From assembly GCF_028994805.1 (NCBI RefSeq), contig NZ_JAJQQP010000023.1, forward strand, positions 1-46,315: a DNA stretch of 46,315 bases, read 5' to 3'. The DNA is from Promicromonospora iranensis (GTDB lineage Bacteria > Actinomycetota > Actinomycetes > Actinomycetales > Cellulomonadaceae). Position 1 is the stretch's first letter. Each line of letters begins with the position of its first letter. Below the pieces are notes generated by a model. The model did no database searches. It had not been told where the DNA came from and worked only from the letters and a program-made list of their open reading frames with translations. The position numbers were made by a program, and so were the translations under genes. Of the stretch, positions 34,554-44,248 are shown one piece after another.

Positions 34554-35317
34554 GCCCGCTCGGCGTAGACGCGCAGCGTGTCACGGACGAACGTGGCCCC
34601 CTCGGTGCCGCCGTAGTTCGCGGCGAACCGGTCGTCCGCCACGTACATGTCGCCCAGGCCGAGCAGATAGCCACGGGCGGGCCGGCCCTGCTCGTGGCCC
34701 GGAGTGCCGGGGATGGAGACCAGCCACGCGGCGTGCCGGGCGGCGATCGCCTGCGCCTCGTCCGACGCGGGGTCCAGCCCCGCCTCCGCGGCCTCGGTCC
34801 AGGCCGTGCCCAACGCGTGCATCTGCGCCTTGAACTGGTCCTGCCCCTCCTGGCCGAGGCCGCGCCACCACGCGTCGCTCTTCACGTACGCGTCGCGGCC
34901 CCAACGCTCGGTCACCTCCTGCTCGTACCGGGTGTGGTCGAATCCGTCGAGCATGTCCTGCGCCATGATGTTCTCCTTCGCTTCGGGGTCCTTGTCGAGT
35001 GCAGCGACCGTCCGTTCGACCGACGCGATCTGCCGCGCCAGCCGGTCCTGCTCCGCCCGCAGCGAGACGAGGTGACGACGCAACGCCTGCGCCTCGTCCC
35101 GGTCGCTGTCGAGCACCTCGGCGATGTCGCTGAGGCCGAGCCCGAGATCGCGCAGCAGCAGGATCCGCTGCAGCCGCACCAGGGAGGTGCGGTCGTAGCG
35201 GCGCGGACCGCTCGCCGTCGTCCGGACGGCGGGCAGAAGCCCTACCGCGTCGTAGTGCCGCAGCGTCCGGCTGGTGACGCCGGTCAGCCGCGCGATCTCT
35301 TGGATGGACCAGTGCAT
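34532..35317 (-). CDS. MerR-family regulator with TipAS-type effector domain
   Basis: The 261-residue protein has an N-terminal MerR winged helix (about 1-70; SIQEIARLTGVTSRTLRHYDAVGLL, SGPRRYDRTSLVRLQRILLLRDLGL). A coiled-coil dimer helix follows (about 75-110), then a TipAS-like drug-binding domain (about 120-255; WGRDAYVKSDAWWRGLGQEG, GLGDMYVADDRFAANYGG, FVRDTLRVYAE). TipA-type regulators sense thiopeptides and other small molecules. ATG 35317 is used; GTG 35326 is also possible. A palindrome 17 bases upstream is the likely operator. Confidence 0.92.
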   Translation of the reverse strand: MHWSIQEIARLTGVTSRTLRHYDAVGLLPAVRTTASGPRRYDRTSLVRLQRILLLRDLGLGLSDIAEVLDSDRDEAQALRRHLVSLRAEQDRLARQIASVERTVAALDKDPEAKENIMAQDMLDGFDHTRYEQEVTERWGRDAYVKSDAWWRGLGQEGQDQFKAQMHALGTAWTEAAEAGLDPASDEAQAIAARHAAWLVSIPGTPGHEQGRPARGYLLGLGDMYVADDRFAANYGGTEGATFVRDTLRVYAERAYAEGDD

Positions 35318-35333
35318 GTCTCTCACGGTAGAG

Positions 35334-35350
35334 GTTGACGTCGCGTCAAC
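35334..35350. promoter_or_regulatory. Probable MerR operator
   Basis: GTTGACG-TCG-CGTCAAC is a dyad of two seven-base arms, directly upstream of the MerR/TipAS gene. On the minus strand one arm gives TTGACG, a good -35 box, so binding would overlap the promoter as is usual for MerR autoregulation. Confidence 0.6.
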
Positions 35351-35443
35351 TTCAAGCCCTGATGCGAAGACGTTTGCCGGGGCAGTCGAGGACGCCTGTG
35401 GATAACTCGGATCGTCCCCGGGAACCGCGGCAATACTGAACCC

Positions 35444-35857
35444 ATGACGACATCAAGCGATATCATTCCGGATCAACCGCTGGCTGACGACGCGGCGCTG
35501 CTCGCGTTCGCGACGTTCCTGCACGACTGCGCCGTCCCGCGCCGTCGCACGTTGTGGTTCGTGCTGCTGGACCGCGAGCGCCGCCCGCTGCCGGTGATCG
35601 TGCCGATCGACCACGTCCCGGACGAGCCCGACGTGCTCACGGTGAGCAACCTGGCGCTGGCGTGGCACGAGATCCTGCGGGACGAGCCGGGCTCCTCGGT
35701 GGTGCTGATGCTGGAACGGCCCGGCCCGGCGGTCGCCTCCTTCGACGACCTCGCGTGGCGCGCGGCGCTCCGGTCGGCCGCGGCGGAGCACGGCATCACG
35801 CTCGCCGCGTTCTTTCTCGCGACGGCGCACGGGGTCCGTCCCCTCACGCCCGACTGA
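35444..35857 (+). CDS. Conserved hypothetical protein
   Basis: The 137-residue protein has two beta-rich blocks, RRTLWFVLLDRERRPLPVIVPI and SVVLMLERPGPAVASFDDLAWR, and ends LAAFFLATAHGVRPLTPD. Similar short proteins occur in other Micrococcales. No domain of known function is recognised, and there is no signal or membrane helix. It stands between the MerR gene and the convergent DUF779 gene. A long minus-strand frame over the same bases has poor protein character and is rejected. Confidence 0.68.
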   Translation: MTTSSDIIPDQPLADDAALLAFATFLHDCAVPRRRTLWFVLLDRERRPLPVIVPIDHVPDEPDVLTVSNLALAWHEILRDEPGSSVVLMLERPGPAVASFDDLAWRAALRSAAAEHGITLAAFFLATAHGVRPLTPD

Positions 35858-35906
35858 CGGTCGGCCCGAACGACGGTCGGCCCGGCGCCCGGTCGCGGTA
35901 CCGGGA

Positions 35907-36326
35907 TCAGTCCCGGAGCAGCTCCGCCTCGTCGTCGGTGAACAGCCTGGACCGGATGAGGAAGCGCACGCCCTCGGGCGCCTCCACGCTGAACCCGGCA
36001 CCCCGGCCGGGGACCACGTCGATGGTGAGGTGGGTGTGCTTCCAGTACTCGAACTGGTTGCGGCTCATCCAGACCGGGACGGTGAACGCGGCGCCGTCGG
36101 ACCCGATCGTGAGGTCGCCGAGGTGCACGTCGGCGTCGCCGGTGATGAAGTCGCCGTCCGGGTAGCACATGGGTGACGAGCCGTCGCAGCAGCCGCCGGA
36201 CTGGTGGAACATGAGCTCGCCGTGCTTGTCGCGCAGCCGCACGAGCAGCTCCGCGGCGGCGTCGGTCACGGCGACCCGTGCGGGCCGTGCGTCGGCCACC
36301 TGGGGCGAGCGGACGTCGTCGGACAT
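35907..36326 (-). CDS. DUF779-family protein
   Basis: The 139-residue protein has LMFHQSGGCCDGSSPMCYPDGDF (a cysteine cluster with the conserved GGCCDGS) and VWMSRNQFEYWKHTHLTIDVV. It ends GVRFLIRSRLFTDDE. DUF779 proteins are typically encoded beside NAD-dependent aldehyde dehydrogenases of the AcoD/ExaC type, as here. The cysteine cluster suggests metal or redox function; the actual role is unknown. A perfect 16-base-pair hairpin lies between it and the dehydrogenase gene. Confidence 0.9.
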   Translation of the reverse strand: MSDDVRSPQVADARPARVAVTDAAAELLVRLRDKHGELMFHQSGGCCDGSSPMCYPDGDFITGDADVHLGDLTIGSDGAAFTVPVWMSRNQFEYWKHTHLTIDVVPGRGAGFSVEAPEGVRFLIRSRLFTDDEAELLRD

Positions 36327-36352
36327 GAAGGCCTCCTCGTGTCGGTCGCGGG

Positions 36353-36391
36353 GTCAGGCGTACAGGCCCCCGAACGGCCTGTACGCCTGAC
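36353..36391 (-). other. Intercistronic hairpin
   Basis: GTCAGGCGTACAGGCC (36353-36368) and GGCCTGTACGCCTGAC (36376-36391) form a perfect 16-base-pair stem with a seven-base loop, located between the ALDH and DUF779 genes on the minus strand. No T-run follows, so it may be an mRNA processing or stability element, or a weak terminator that lowers DUF779 expression. Confidence 0.7.
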
Positions 36392-36425
36392 GCCCCGGGG
36401 CGGTGGGCCCCGGGGTGGCGGGCTC

Positions 36426-37949
<1,524 letters not shown>

Positions 37950-38055
37950 GGTCTGCCTCCTCGCAGGTTCTCGTGCCCGCCGTCGGCTGCCCGACGGCGG
38001 AGCCACACCCGGGTGCAGCGGCGCACCCGAGTGGGGCGAGGTTAGGCGGCCAGGC

Positions 38056-38074
38056 GTTGCACCGACGTTGCAAC
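38056..38074. promoter_or_regulatory. Repeat pair upstream of ALDH
   Basis: GTTGCAC (38056-38062) and GTTGCAAC (38067-38074) are direct repeats 11 bases apart; the second is itself a palindrome. They lie about 110 bases upstream of the ALDH start and about 120 upstream of the divergent VWA gene, so either could be controlled from here. Confidence 0.4.
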
Positions 38075-38183
38075 CGGACCGTGACCTCGCCCGGGCAAGC
38101 CCCGCCTGCGGCAGCACACATGAACGGCAGAGGACAGGACGCCGGACCCAGCCGGCAAGCCGACCACGACGAGAGGCCGCCCC

Positions 38184-39791
38184 ATGACATCCGTACCGGC
38201 ACCCACACCCCACCGGACCCGACCCCGCGCACGCCCCACAGGCCGACCGGCGACGGCGCTCGCGGCCCTGCTCGGGGCGACGCTGGCGCTCGCGGGCTGC
38301 ACGGCCGCGGGCGGCTCCGCGGAGACTGCCGTCGACACGACGGAGCTCTCGGTCCCGGCTCCTGAGCCGCTGATCGGCACGGACGTCGCGCCGCTGCCTC
38401 CCGTCGAGGCACCGGACGGCTCGGGCGAGGACTACGACGACTCCCCCGAGGCACCGTTCCAGGACGTCGCGACCAGCCCGCTCTCCACGTTCTCGGCCGA
38501 CGTCGACACGGCGTCCTACTCGAACCTGCGCCGCCAGGTGAACCAGGGCATCACCCCCGAGGGGGTGCGCATCGAGGAGCTGGTCAACTACTTCGACTAC
38601 GACTACCCGGCGCCGGCCGCCGGCGCGGAGCACCCGTTCTCGGTGTCTGCCCAGGTTGCGCCCGCGCCGTGGAACCCGGAGCACCAGCTCGCGATGGTGG
38701 GGGTCCAGGCGACGGAGGCGATCCCGACGTCGGAGGGCAACAACATCGTCTTCCTGCTCGACGTGTCAGGGTCCATGGACGAGCCGAACAAGCTGCCGCT
38801 GCTCGCCGAGTCGTTCGCGCTGCTGGTGGAACAGCTCGACGAGGACGACCGGGTGTCGATCGTGACGTACGCGGGTGACAACCAGGTGGTCGCCGACTCG
38901 GTGCCCGGCTCCGAGCACGGTGTGCTGGTGGACCAGCTGCGGTCCCTGCGGGCCGGCGGCTCCACGGGCGGCGCGGACGGGCTGCGGACGGCGTACGAGC
39001 TGGCCGAGAAGAACTTCGTGGAGGGGGGCAACAACCGGGTCGTCCTGGCGACCGACGGCGACTTCAACGTCGGGCCGTCCACGCCCGAGGACCTCACCGA
39101 GCTGATCGAGGCCGAGCGGGAGTCCGGTGTCTACGTCTCGGTGCTGGGCTTCGGCATGGGCAACCTGAAGGACAGCACGATGGAGGCCATCGCCGACCAC
39201 GGGAACGGCAACTACGCGTACATCGACACCCTGGCCGAGGCGCGCAAGGTACTGGTGGACGAGTTCGGCTCCACCATGTTCGTGGTGGCCAAGGACCTGA
39301 AGCTGCAGGTGGAGCTCAACCCTGCCGTCGTCGGCTCGTACCGGCTGATCGGCTACGACAACCGGCGTCTCGCGGACGAGGACTTCGCCGACGACGCCAA
39401 GGACGCGGGCGACGTCGGCGCCGGGCACTCGGTGACCGCGTTCTACGAGCTGGTTCCAGCCGACGCCGACGCCGGCTCCGGTGCCGGCGACAGCACCGAC
39501 TTCATGACCGTGCACGTCCGGTACAAGACCCCCGGCGGCGCCGAGCCCGCTGTGAGCACCGAGGCCGAGTTCCCCGTCGGCGCGGACGCCCTCACGTCGG
39601 CACCGACGGCGGACTTCGCCTTCGCCTCCGCCGTGGCCGAGCTCGGGCTGATCGCCACCGGTTCCGAGTACCGGGCCGATGCGAGCCTCGACGCCGTCAG
39701 GGAGCGCGCCTCGCGCGCCCTGGGCGACGACCCGTACGGCCTGCGGGCGGAGTTCGTCGACCTGGTCGACGCCTACCGCAGATTGGCGTGA
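38184..39791 (+). CDS. VWA-domain lipoprotein, YfbK-like
   Basis: The 535-residue protein has a twin-arginine-rich N-terminus and lipobox LALAGC (Cys39), so it is a membrane-anchored lipoprotein. A YfbK-type N-terminal domain follows ([35 protein letters not shown]). The VWA domain has [13 protein letters not shown] at about residue 193, [17 protein letters not shown] and [21 protein letters not shown]3520-like C-terminal domain is last. The family may act in envelope or adhesion functions, but no partner is evident. It is divergent from ALDH. Confidence 0.88.
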   Translation: MTSVPAPTPHRTRPRARPTGRPATALAALLGATLALAGCTAAGGSAETAVDTTELSVPAPEPLIGTDVAPLPPVEAPDGSGEDYDDSPEAPFQDVATSPLSTFSADVDTASYSNLRRQVNQGITPEGVRIEELVNYFDYDYPAPAAGAEHPFSVSAQVAPAPWNPEHQLAMVGVQATEAIPTSEGNNIVFLLDVSGSMDEPNKLPLLAESFALLVEQLDEDDRVSIVTYAGDNQVVADSVPGSEHGVLVDQLRSLRAGGSTGGADGLRTAYELAEKNFVEGGNNRVVLATDGDFNVGPSTPEDLTELIEAERESGVYVSVLGFGMGNLKDSTMEAIADHGNGNYAYIDTLAEARKVLVDEFGSTMFVVAKDLKLQVELNPAVVGSYRLIGYDNRRLADEDFADDAKDAGDVGAGHSVTAFYELVPADADAGSGAGDSTDFMTVHVRYKTPGGAEPAVSTEAEFPVGADALTSAPTADFAFASAVAELGLIATGSEYRADASLDAVRERASRALGDDPYGLRAEFVDLVDAYRRLA

Positions 39792-39965
39792 TCTTTACTT
39801 CGCATGAAATGCGCGACTGGATGCAGCCTTTTAATGCATTGGTCTGATCAGAGAGTTCGACCACGAGGGCCGGACCGCACCAGAGCCGACAATCTACGGA
39901 AGGAGATTTCGCCACCTGAAGAACGCCGGAACTTTAGGCCCTCGACACCTATCGACGAAGAGGCG

Positions 39966-40631
39966 TCAGGATCCGTCGTGGGACGTGAGTATCGTTCGGT
40001 CGGCCACCGGGTCCCGGGAGTCCAGGGTCCGCTGCGCACCCTGTGACCGCTGGACCATGTCGACGGCGACACGCAGGTCCTCGGCAGCCCAGTCCAGGGA
40101 GCTCTCGATGTGGGTCGCCTGCGCGAGCAGGGTGCGAGCCTGCGTCACAGAGGACGGCGGAGCGTCCGTCACGCGCTGCGCCACGGCCGACCTGGCGTCG
40201 GCGATGGCCTCGGCCAGGACATCACGTGTGGCGGGGTCCGCGACCCGGCCGTCCGAGTGCTCGTAGACCCGCTCGGCCATGTCCATCACGGCTGCCAGGT
40301 CGTGCGACCGGGCCGAGGTGGTGGTGACCTGGCTGTCGATCTGAGAGGTGAGGGTCAGGAGGCGGCTGGTCTCGTCGGCACGCACCGAACCCGCCCAGAG
40401 AGCGAACGCGACGGCGACACCCGTCACGATCGCAGCGCCGAACACCCAGGGTCGGCGGCCACGAGCGCCGGCCACCTCGGCGAGCGGCGGCTCCGGCGAG
40501 TCGAGCGGAGGCAGCTGAGCGTCGTCGAGCGCGGCCGGCCGGGTCCGAGTGTCGCCCGGCTGGTCGTCGTCGGCCTGGTCGTTCGTCCCGGGTCTCGCAG
40601 GTTCCGGCTTGGATAAAGCGATGGTGTTCAA
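39966..40631 (-). CDS. Single-pass membrane protein, unknown
   Basis: The 221-residue protein has an acidic, proline-rich cytosolic N-terminus (about 1-58) and one membrane helix (about 61-82; WVFGAAIVTGVAVAFALWAGS). A helical extracytoplasmic domain (about 85-210) contains LTLTSQIDSQVTTTSARSHD and VAQRVTDAPPSS. The start is uncertain: TTG 40631 has GGGGGAAG before it; TTG 40664 is also in frame. It is convergent with the VWA gene across a low-GC gap (39792-39965) in which I see no feature. Confidence 0.6.
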   Translation of the reverse strand: MNTIALSKPEPARPGTNDQADDDQPGDTRTRPAALDDAQLPPLDSPEPPLAEVAGARGRRPWVFGAAIVTGVAVAFALWAGSVRADETSRLLTLTSQIDSQVTTTSARSHDLAAVMDMAERVYEHSDGRVADPATRDVLAEAIADARSAVAQRVTDAPPSSVTQARTLLAQATHIESSLDWAAEDLRVAVDMVQRSQGAQRTLDSRDPVADRTILTSHDGS

Positions 40632-40813
40632 CTCTTCCCCCAAAGAGAGATCCCATGAAAACAAGGTGTCGGGCTCGGAGCCCTTTAACTACCGATGCGA
40701 ATGACGCTAGGACGACTTCTCGCGCCCCGCGCGGCGAGACCGTAATACACCCGCGATCTGTGGAAAAGCGTCCCGGAACGGTGGATAACTTGGGAGTCGC
40801 GGTGCACAACCTG

Positions 40814-40841
40814 TTGATGAACTTGGTCCGGCGCTTAGACT
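40814..40841 (+). promoter_or_regulatory. Candidate promoter of the GAF regulator
   Basis: TTGATG (40814-40819) and TAGACT (40836-40841) are separated by 16 bases. The distance to ATG 40884 allows a short leader. This is a reasonable vegetative-type promoter. Confidence 0.5.
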
Positions 40842-40883
40842 GGCGTGGTTCGACGACGGCGTCCGGACAACCTCAGGGGCAGC

Positions 40884-42137
40884 ATGACGCAGGTGCCACA
40901 CCGGGACGCGCAGTGGGTGCGCGCGGCCTACGAGAGCTTCGTCGGTTCGGCCGGCTCGCAGGAGCCCGCCGGGATCGATCCCGTCGTCGCGGCCTCGTGG
41001 CGGCGGAGCCTGCGCAACGGTGTCGATCCCGACCACCCGGGCGCGGTCGCCGTCGCGACGTCGGCGGACCTCGAGGACTACCGCCGCGACCATCCCCTCG
41101 CGGTCGCGATGCCCCTCGTCCGTGACCTGGTGGGGGGCGCGACGGGCGACGACCTGGTGATGGCGGTGTCGGACGACGTCGGCCGGCTCCTCTGGGTGGA
41201 GGGACGCGGTCCGGTGCGTTCCGCGGTGGAGCACGTCGGGTTCGTCGAGGGTGCCGTGTGGCGGGAGGAGTCCGTCGGCACCAACGCGCCCGGCACCGCA
41301 CTGGCCACACGGCGCCCGGTCCAGGTGCTCGGCGCCGAGCACTTCGTACGCCCCGTCCAGCGACTGAGCTGCACCGCGGCGCCCGTGCACGACCCGGCCG
41401 GCGGGATCATCGGGGTCCTGGACCTCACCGGCGGCAGCGCCGCCGGTTCCCACGTCGCCCTCGCGCTGGTCCGGGCCACCGTCGCCATGGTCGAGCGCGA
41501 GCTCGCCGCCCGCGCCGCCGCCAGGGCACGGGGCCCCCTCGGCGCCGGCTCGACCGAGCAGCCGCCGGACCTGCGGCTGCTCGGCGCACCCACCCTGCGC
41601 GGCCGACGGATCTCGCTGCGGCACGCCGAGATCCTGCACCTGCTCGCCGAGCACCCCCGTGGCCTCGGCGCGGAGGAGCTCGCCGTGCTGCTGCACCCGG
41701 GCCAGCTCTCGCTCGTCGCCGTCCGCGCGGAGATCTCCCGCCTGCGCCGGGTCGCCGACGCCGCCCTCGGCGGCCCGCTGCTGGCCGGCTCCCGTCCGTA
41801 CCGGCTCGCCCGGCCACTGCGGTCCGATGTCGACACGGTGCGGACCCGGCTCCGGCACGGTGACGTGCGGGGCGCGCTCGCGGCATACCCGGAGGCGTTG
41901 CTGCGCCGATCGGTCGCGCCGGGGGTCGAGCGGCTGCGCGAAGAGCTCGAGGCAGAGGTCCGCGAGGCGGTGCACACCTGCCGCGACGCGGCCGCCGTCG
42001 AGCAGTGGACCGCGCGGAGCGAAGGTGCGGACGATCACGCCGCCTGGGCGCGACTGGCTCAGCTGGCTCCGCCGGGCGGGCCGCAGGCGGCGCGGGCGCT
42101 GGCACACCTGGGGGTGCTGGAGCGGCGGTTGGCCTGA
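40884..42137 (+). CDS. GAF-domain transcriptional regulator (AcoR-like N-terminus)
   Basis: The 417-residue protein opens WVRAAYESFVGSA, followed by VVAASWRRSLRNGVDPDHPG, the start of the AcoR/aldehyde-response regulator family. A GAF domain (about 95-225) contains EESVGTNAPGTALATRRPVQV and LSCTAAPVHDPAGGIIGVLDL. The C-terminus lacks the sigma-54 AAA domain and instead has a winged-helix-like stretch (about 255-330; ISLRHAEILHLLAEHPRGLGAEELA) and a helical end. Such regulators are often found with AcoD-type aldehyde dehydrogenase and DUF779 genes and probably sense a small aldehyde-linked signal. It lies about 3 kb from that pair. Confidence 0.85.
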   Translation: MTQVPHRDAQWVRAAYESFVGSAGSQEPAGIDPVVAASWRRSLRNGVDPDHPGAVAVATSADLEDYRRDHPLAVAMPLVRDLVGGATGDDLVMAVSDDVGRLLWVEGRGPVRSAVEHVGFVEGAVWREESVGTNAPGTALATRRPVQVLGAEHFVRPVQRLSCTAAPVHDPAGGIIGVLDLTGGSAAGSHVALALVRATVAMVERELAARAAARARGPLGAGSTEQPPDLRLLGAPTLRGRRISLRHAEILHLLAEHPRGLGAEELAVLLHPGQLSLVAVRAEISRLRRVADAALGGPLLAGSRPYRLARPLRSDVDTVRTRLRHGDVRGALAAYPEALLRRSVAPGVERLREELEAEVREAVHTCRDAAAVEQWTARSEGADDHAAWARLAQLAPPGGPQAARALAHLGVLERRLA

Positions 42138-42407
42138 GCGGCTGACGCCATCGCAGTCCACAGTTTCGCTTCAGGAGCACCGTCGACAGACTCCGCCCCC
42201 CGAACGGTCTCCCCTGAGTTCCCGCGCGATCAGCCCCTCAGCAGCGATGCGAGCGCACCCCGAGAGCCCGAACTAACCTGCGCCACAAGGAACGCCTGGA
42301 CGACATTGCCACAAGGAGCGCAAGTAGACCATGTCATCTTGAGGGGATTTACCGTCCCCTCGCCAGCCGCTCTACAACGATCGCAAGCCCACGGACCGCT
42401 GGGGCCG

Positions 42408-42875
42408 TCACTCGCCGCGCAGTGGCTCAGTGCCATCGCCCGCTGAACCGAGTTGCTCACCCTTAACAGACTCCCGAATCAAGCCGATCCGGCGCAGGTG
42501 TTCCTGACGCGTCAGGAATGGTTCCCCCGCAAGGCGTATCACCCGGCCCGTTCGTGAATCGACCTGCTCCAACCCCGACTTCTCGTTCATCACCGTGGCA
42601 TATCCCGCGCGGGCTTCCCTACGCTTTTTAGCCTGGACCCAGATCACAACCCAGTTCAAGAAGGCAGCATCGAGCAGAATTGCGATCATCACAACCGTCG
42701 AGAACGGCGAACCACCGTATCCAGTTCCCCGAACAAGCATCCCGACCACCAACACGATCAGGAGCACCAGACCAATGCCCACACCCCAGAGAACCCATCC
42801 CAACAGCGCGAAGGCTGAAGGCCCACGCACCAACGTGCGCACTTCTCGCAGGCTCCACACCCGGTCGCCGCTCAC
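42408..42875 (-). CDS. Two-helix membrane protein, paralog 1 of an array
   Basis: The 155-residue protein has an N-terminal soluble part (SGDRVWSLREVRTLVRG) and two membrane helices (about 30-52 and 60-82) joined by GMLVRGTGYGGSP. A basic turn (QAKKRREARAGY) leads to the C-terminal domain with VDSRTGRVIRLAGEPFLT and LRRIGLIRES. GTG 42875 overlaps the TGA of an upstream, frameshifted frame (GTGA). It is paralogous to the proteins at 43158-43610 and 44249-44708. The family is not recognised; a toxin-immunity role is possible. Confidence 0.6.
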   Translation of the reverse strand: MSGDRVWSLREVRTLVRGPSAFALLGWVLWGVGIGLVLLIVLVVGMLVRGTGYGGSPFSTVVMIAILLDAAFLNWVVIWVQAKKRREARAGYATVMNEKSGLEQVDSRTGRVIRLAGEPFLTRQEHLRRIGLIRESVKGEQLGSAGDGTEPLRGE

Positions 42876-43149
42876 CGGTCGTACCCATATGCCCGGGACC
42901 CGGCGCTCAGCGCTCTACCGCCACCTGCCACGTTGAGCGAATGAAAATCCAGATTGAAGCCAACGTTTGCGACATTATCGACTGTCTGGGCCGGTGTGGA
43001 CCCAGACGCGAGACGCTCGAGAGGCCCGCGATCCTAAGGCCACCAGTTCCTGCGATCTCGACGTCGCCCACAATAATTCCAGCACTCCCAGACCAGGAGG
43101 TCATGTTTCCCCACTCCGTAATTCCGTCCGTTAATGCATCCGCAAGCAA
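42872..43149 (-). pseudogene. Frameshifted small ORF upstream of paralog 1
   Basis: Two overlapping frames are each partly protein-like. The first (from about 43149) reads through GIIVGDVEIAGTGGLRIAG. The second, entered near 43040-43020, reads TPAQTVDNVANVGFNLDF and then HSLNVAGGGRALSAGSRAY before TGA at 42872-42874. Joined, they would make one protein of about 90 residues, so a single-base indel is likely. The stop overlaps the GTG of paralog 1. Function unknown; a small secreted or toxin-linked protein is conceivable. Confidence 0.4.
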
Positions 43150-43157
43150 ACCGATTC

Positions 43158-43610
43158 TTACGCTGTCACGTCGGGTCCGCGCCGAGCCGAGTACCGACTC
43201 ATCTCTCGCTCAATCGCCGCTCGGCGGCGCCGACGCTCCTCAGGTAACAGGAAATCCTCCCCGGACGATCTGATCACGTAACCGGTACCCGAATCTACTT
43301 CATTCCTGTCCTTATGATCACCACGCATTGTGGTATACCCCTGCACCCACTCCTTTCGATCCGCTCGCCGAAATGCAAACGTGAGACTGAGATCGACTAC
43401 AATCACAAGGCTGATCATCCCGAATATGGAAGCTAGAACCGACGATTCAGCGTAACCTGATCCGCTAACGAACATTCCGACAAACAACACGACCGTCAAG
43501 ACAAAGATCGACAAGTTCAGACCGATCTGCCAGCGAGCGATCCCGAAAGCCGATGCACCTCTCCTCATCGGTCCACGTATGCCTGGCTTCCACTCAACCG
43601 AGATCGTCAC
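43158..43610 (-). CDS. Two-helix membrane protein, paralog 2 of an array
   Basis: The 150-residue protein (GTG 43610) has SVEWKPGIRGPMRRGASAF at the N-terminus and two membrane helices (about 28-52 and 56-80) joined by VGMFVSGSGYAESS. The C-terminal domain has GYTTMRGD, VDSGTGYVIRSSGEDFLLP and a basic end. AGGAG lies just upstream. The GTG overlaps the TGA of an upstream frame that ends DGNLWPLSAIGAW. The longer frame to 43754 runs into the remnant of a fourth copy and is not the real start. It is more divergent than paralogs 1 and 3. Confidence 0.6.
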   Translation of the reverse strand: MTISVEWKPGIRGPMRRGASAFGIARWQIGLNLSIFVLTVVLFVGMFVSGSGYAESSVLASIFGMISLVIVVDLSLTFAFRRADRKEWVQGYTTMRGDHKDRNEVDSGTGYVIRSSGEDFLLPEERRRRRAAIEREMSRYSARRGPDVTA

Positions 43611-43699
43611 CACGCTCCTATAGCAGATAGAGGCCAGAGATTCCCATCCACGCGAATCTCGTATGCTCCGATGCAAGGTTGCCTGCCTGATTCGCGTTC
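43607..43699 (-). pseudogene. C-terminal scrap of an unknown protein upstream of paralog 2
   Basis: A 30-codon frame, closed upstream by TGA, reads CIGAYEIRVDGNLWPLSAIG and ends AW before TGA. The TGA overlaps GTG 43610 of paralog 2 (GTGA). The text is protein-like, while the frame is closed upstream, so it looks like the last piece of a coupled gene whose 5' part has been lost or shifted. Confidence 0.35.
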
Positions 43700-43769
43700 T
43701 CAGGGTGAACCGCTGGTCCAAGCGGTTCAGTGTCTCCTCTCCCGCGGGCCACACGATCCGATCAGTCTT
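43690..43769 (-). pseudogene. C-terminal fragment of a fourth array paralog
   Basis: Directly after a TAA (43770-43772) the frame reads KTDRIVWPAGEETLNR. This matches paralog 3 KTGRIVRLAGEETLNR at 13 of 16 positions. The match fades after this point and the first 90 residues of the protein are absent. It is a decayed copy left between the Rhs-like fragment and paralog 2. Confidence 0.6.
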
Positions 43770-44209
43770 TTAGACGTCGGCCGCAACCTGCAACCAAATA
43801 TCTTTCAGCATCCGCCATATTTTGAGTTTGCGGTGAAGCGTGCTGCGGTGAAGTGTGCTGGCAATACTGACTCCGCGACTTGCATCGCTAGCAGAAGTAC
43901 AGTCGATGGCTGCACTGACGATACCCGCCGCACAAGCCTGCGCCCGTGCCTCGCCCGCCGCCGGATCGCGCCGGATCGTCACCTGCGCCGTATACGTCGT
44001 ACCCTGCCGCGACCACTTCCCCGCCCACCACTATTCCAGCTACCCATGCACCCCGTGCCGTTCACCCCGACCTGCCAACCATCCGAACCCGGCTTGCCTC
44101 TAGTCGGAGCCGTATACGCACCATCGATCAACGGCCCGAGCAACAGCCCCGTCGAGTCCGACCGCGTCACCGGATTAACACTGACGAACGCCGCCCAACA
44201 CCCCGTCAT
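43770..44209 (-). pseudogene. Degenerate Rhs-core-end / toxin C-terminal remnant
   Basis: The minus-strand frame from 44209 contains SVNPVTRSDSTGLLLG, resembling the end of the Rhs core (NxPVTxSDPTGL), after which variable toxin tips begin. The frame continues GSDGWQVGVNGTGCMGSWNS and then loses sense. A second frame carries on with WSRQGTTYTAQVTIRRDPAAG and ends at TAA 43770. I read this as a frameshifted remnant of an Rhs-type C-terminus. The first segment is clear; the toxin class is not identifiable. Confidence 0.45.
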
Positions 44210-44248
44210 ACAACCGCGCTCCGACCGCCGTAGTCGCGGCTGCCTAAA

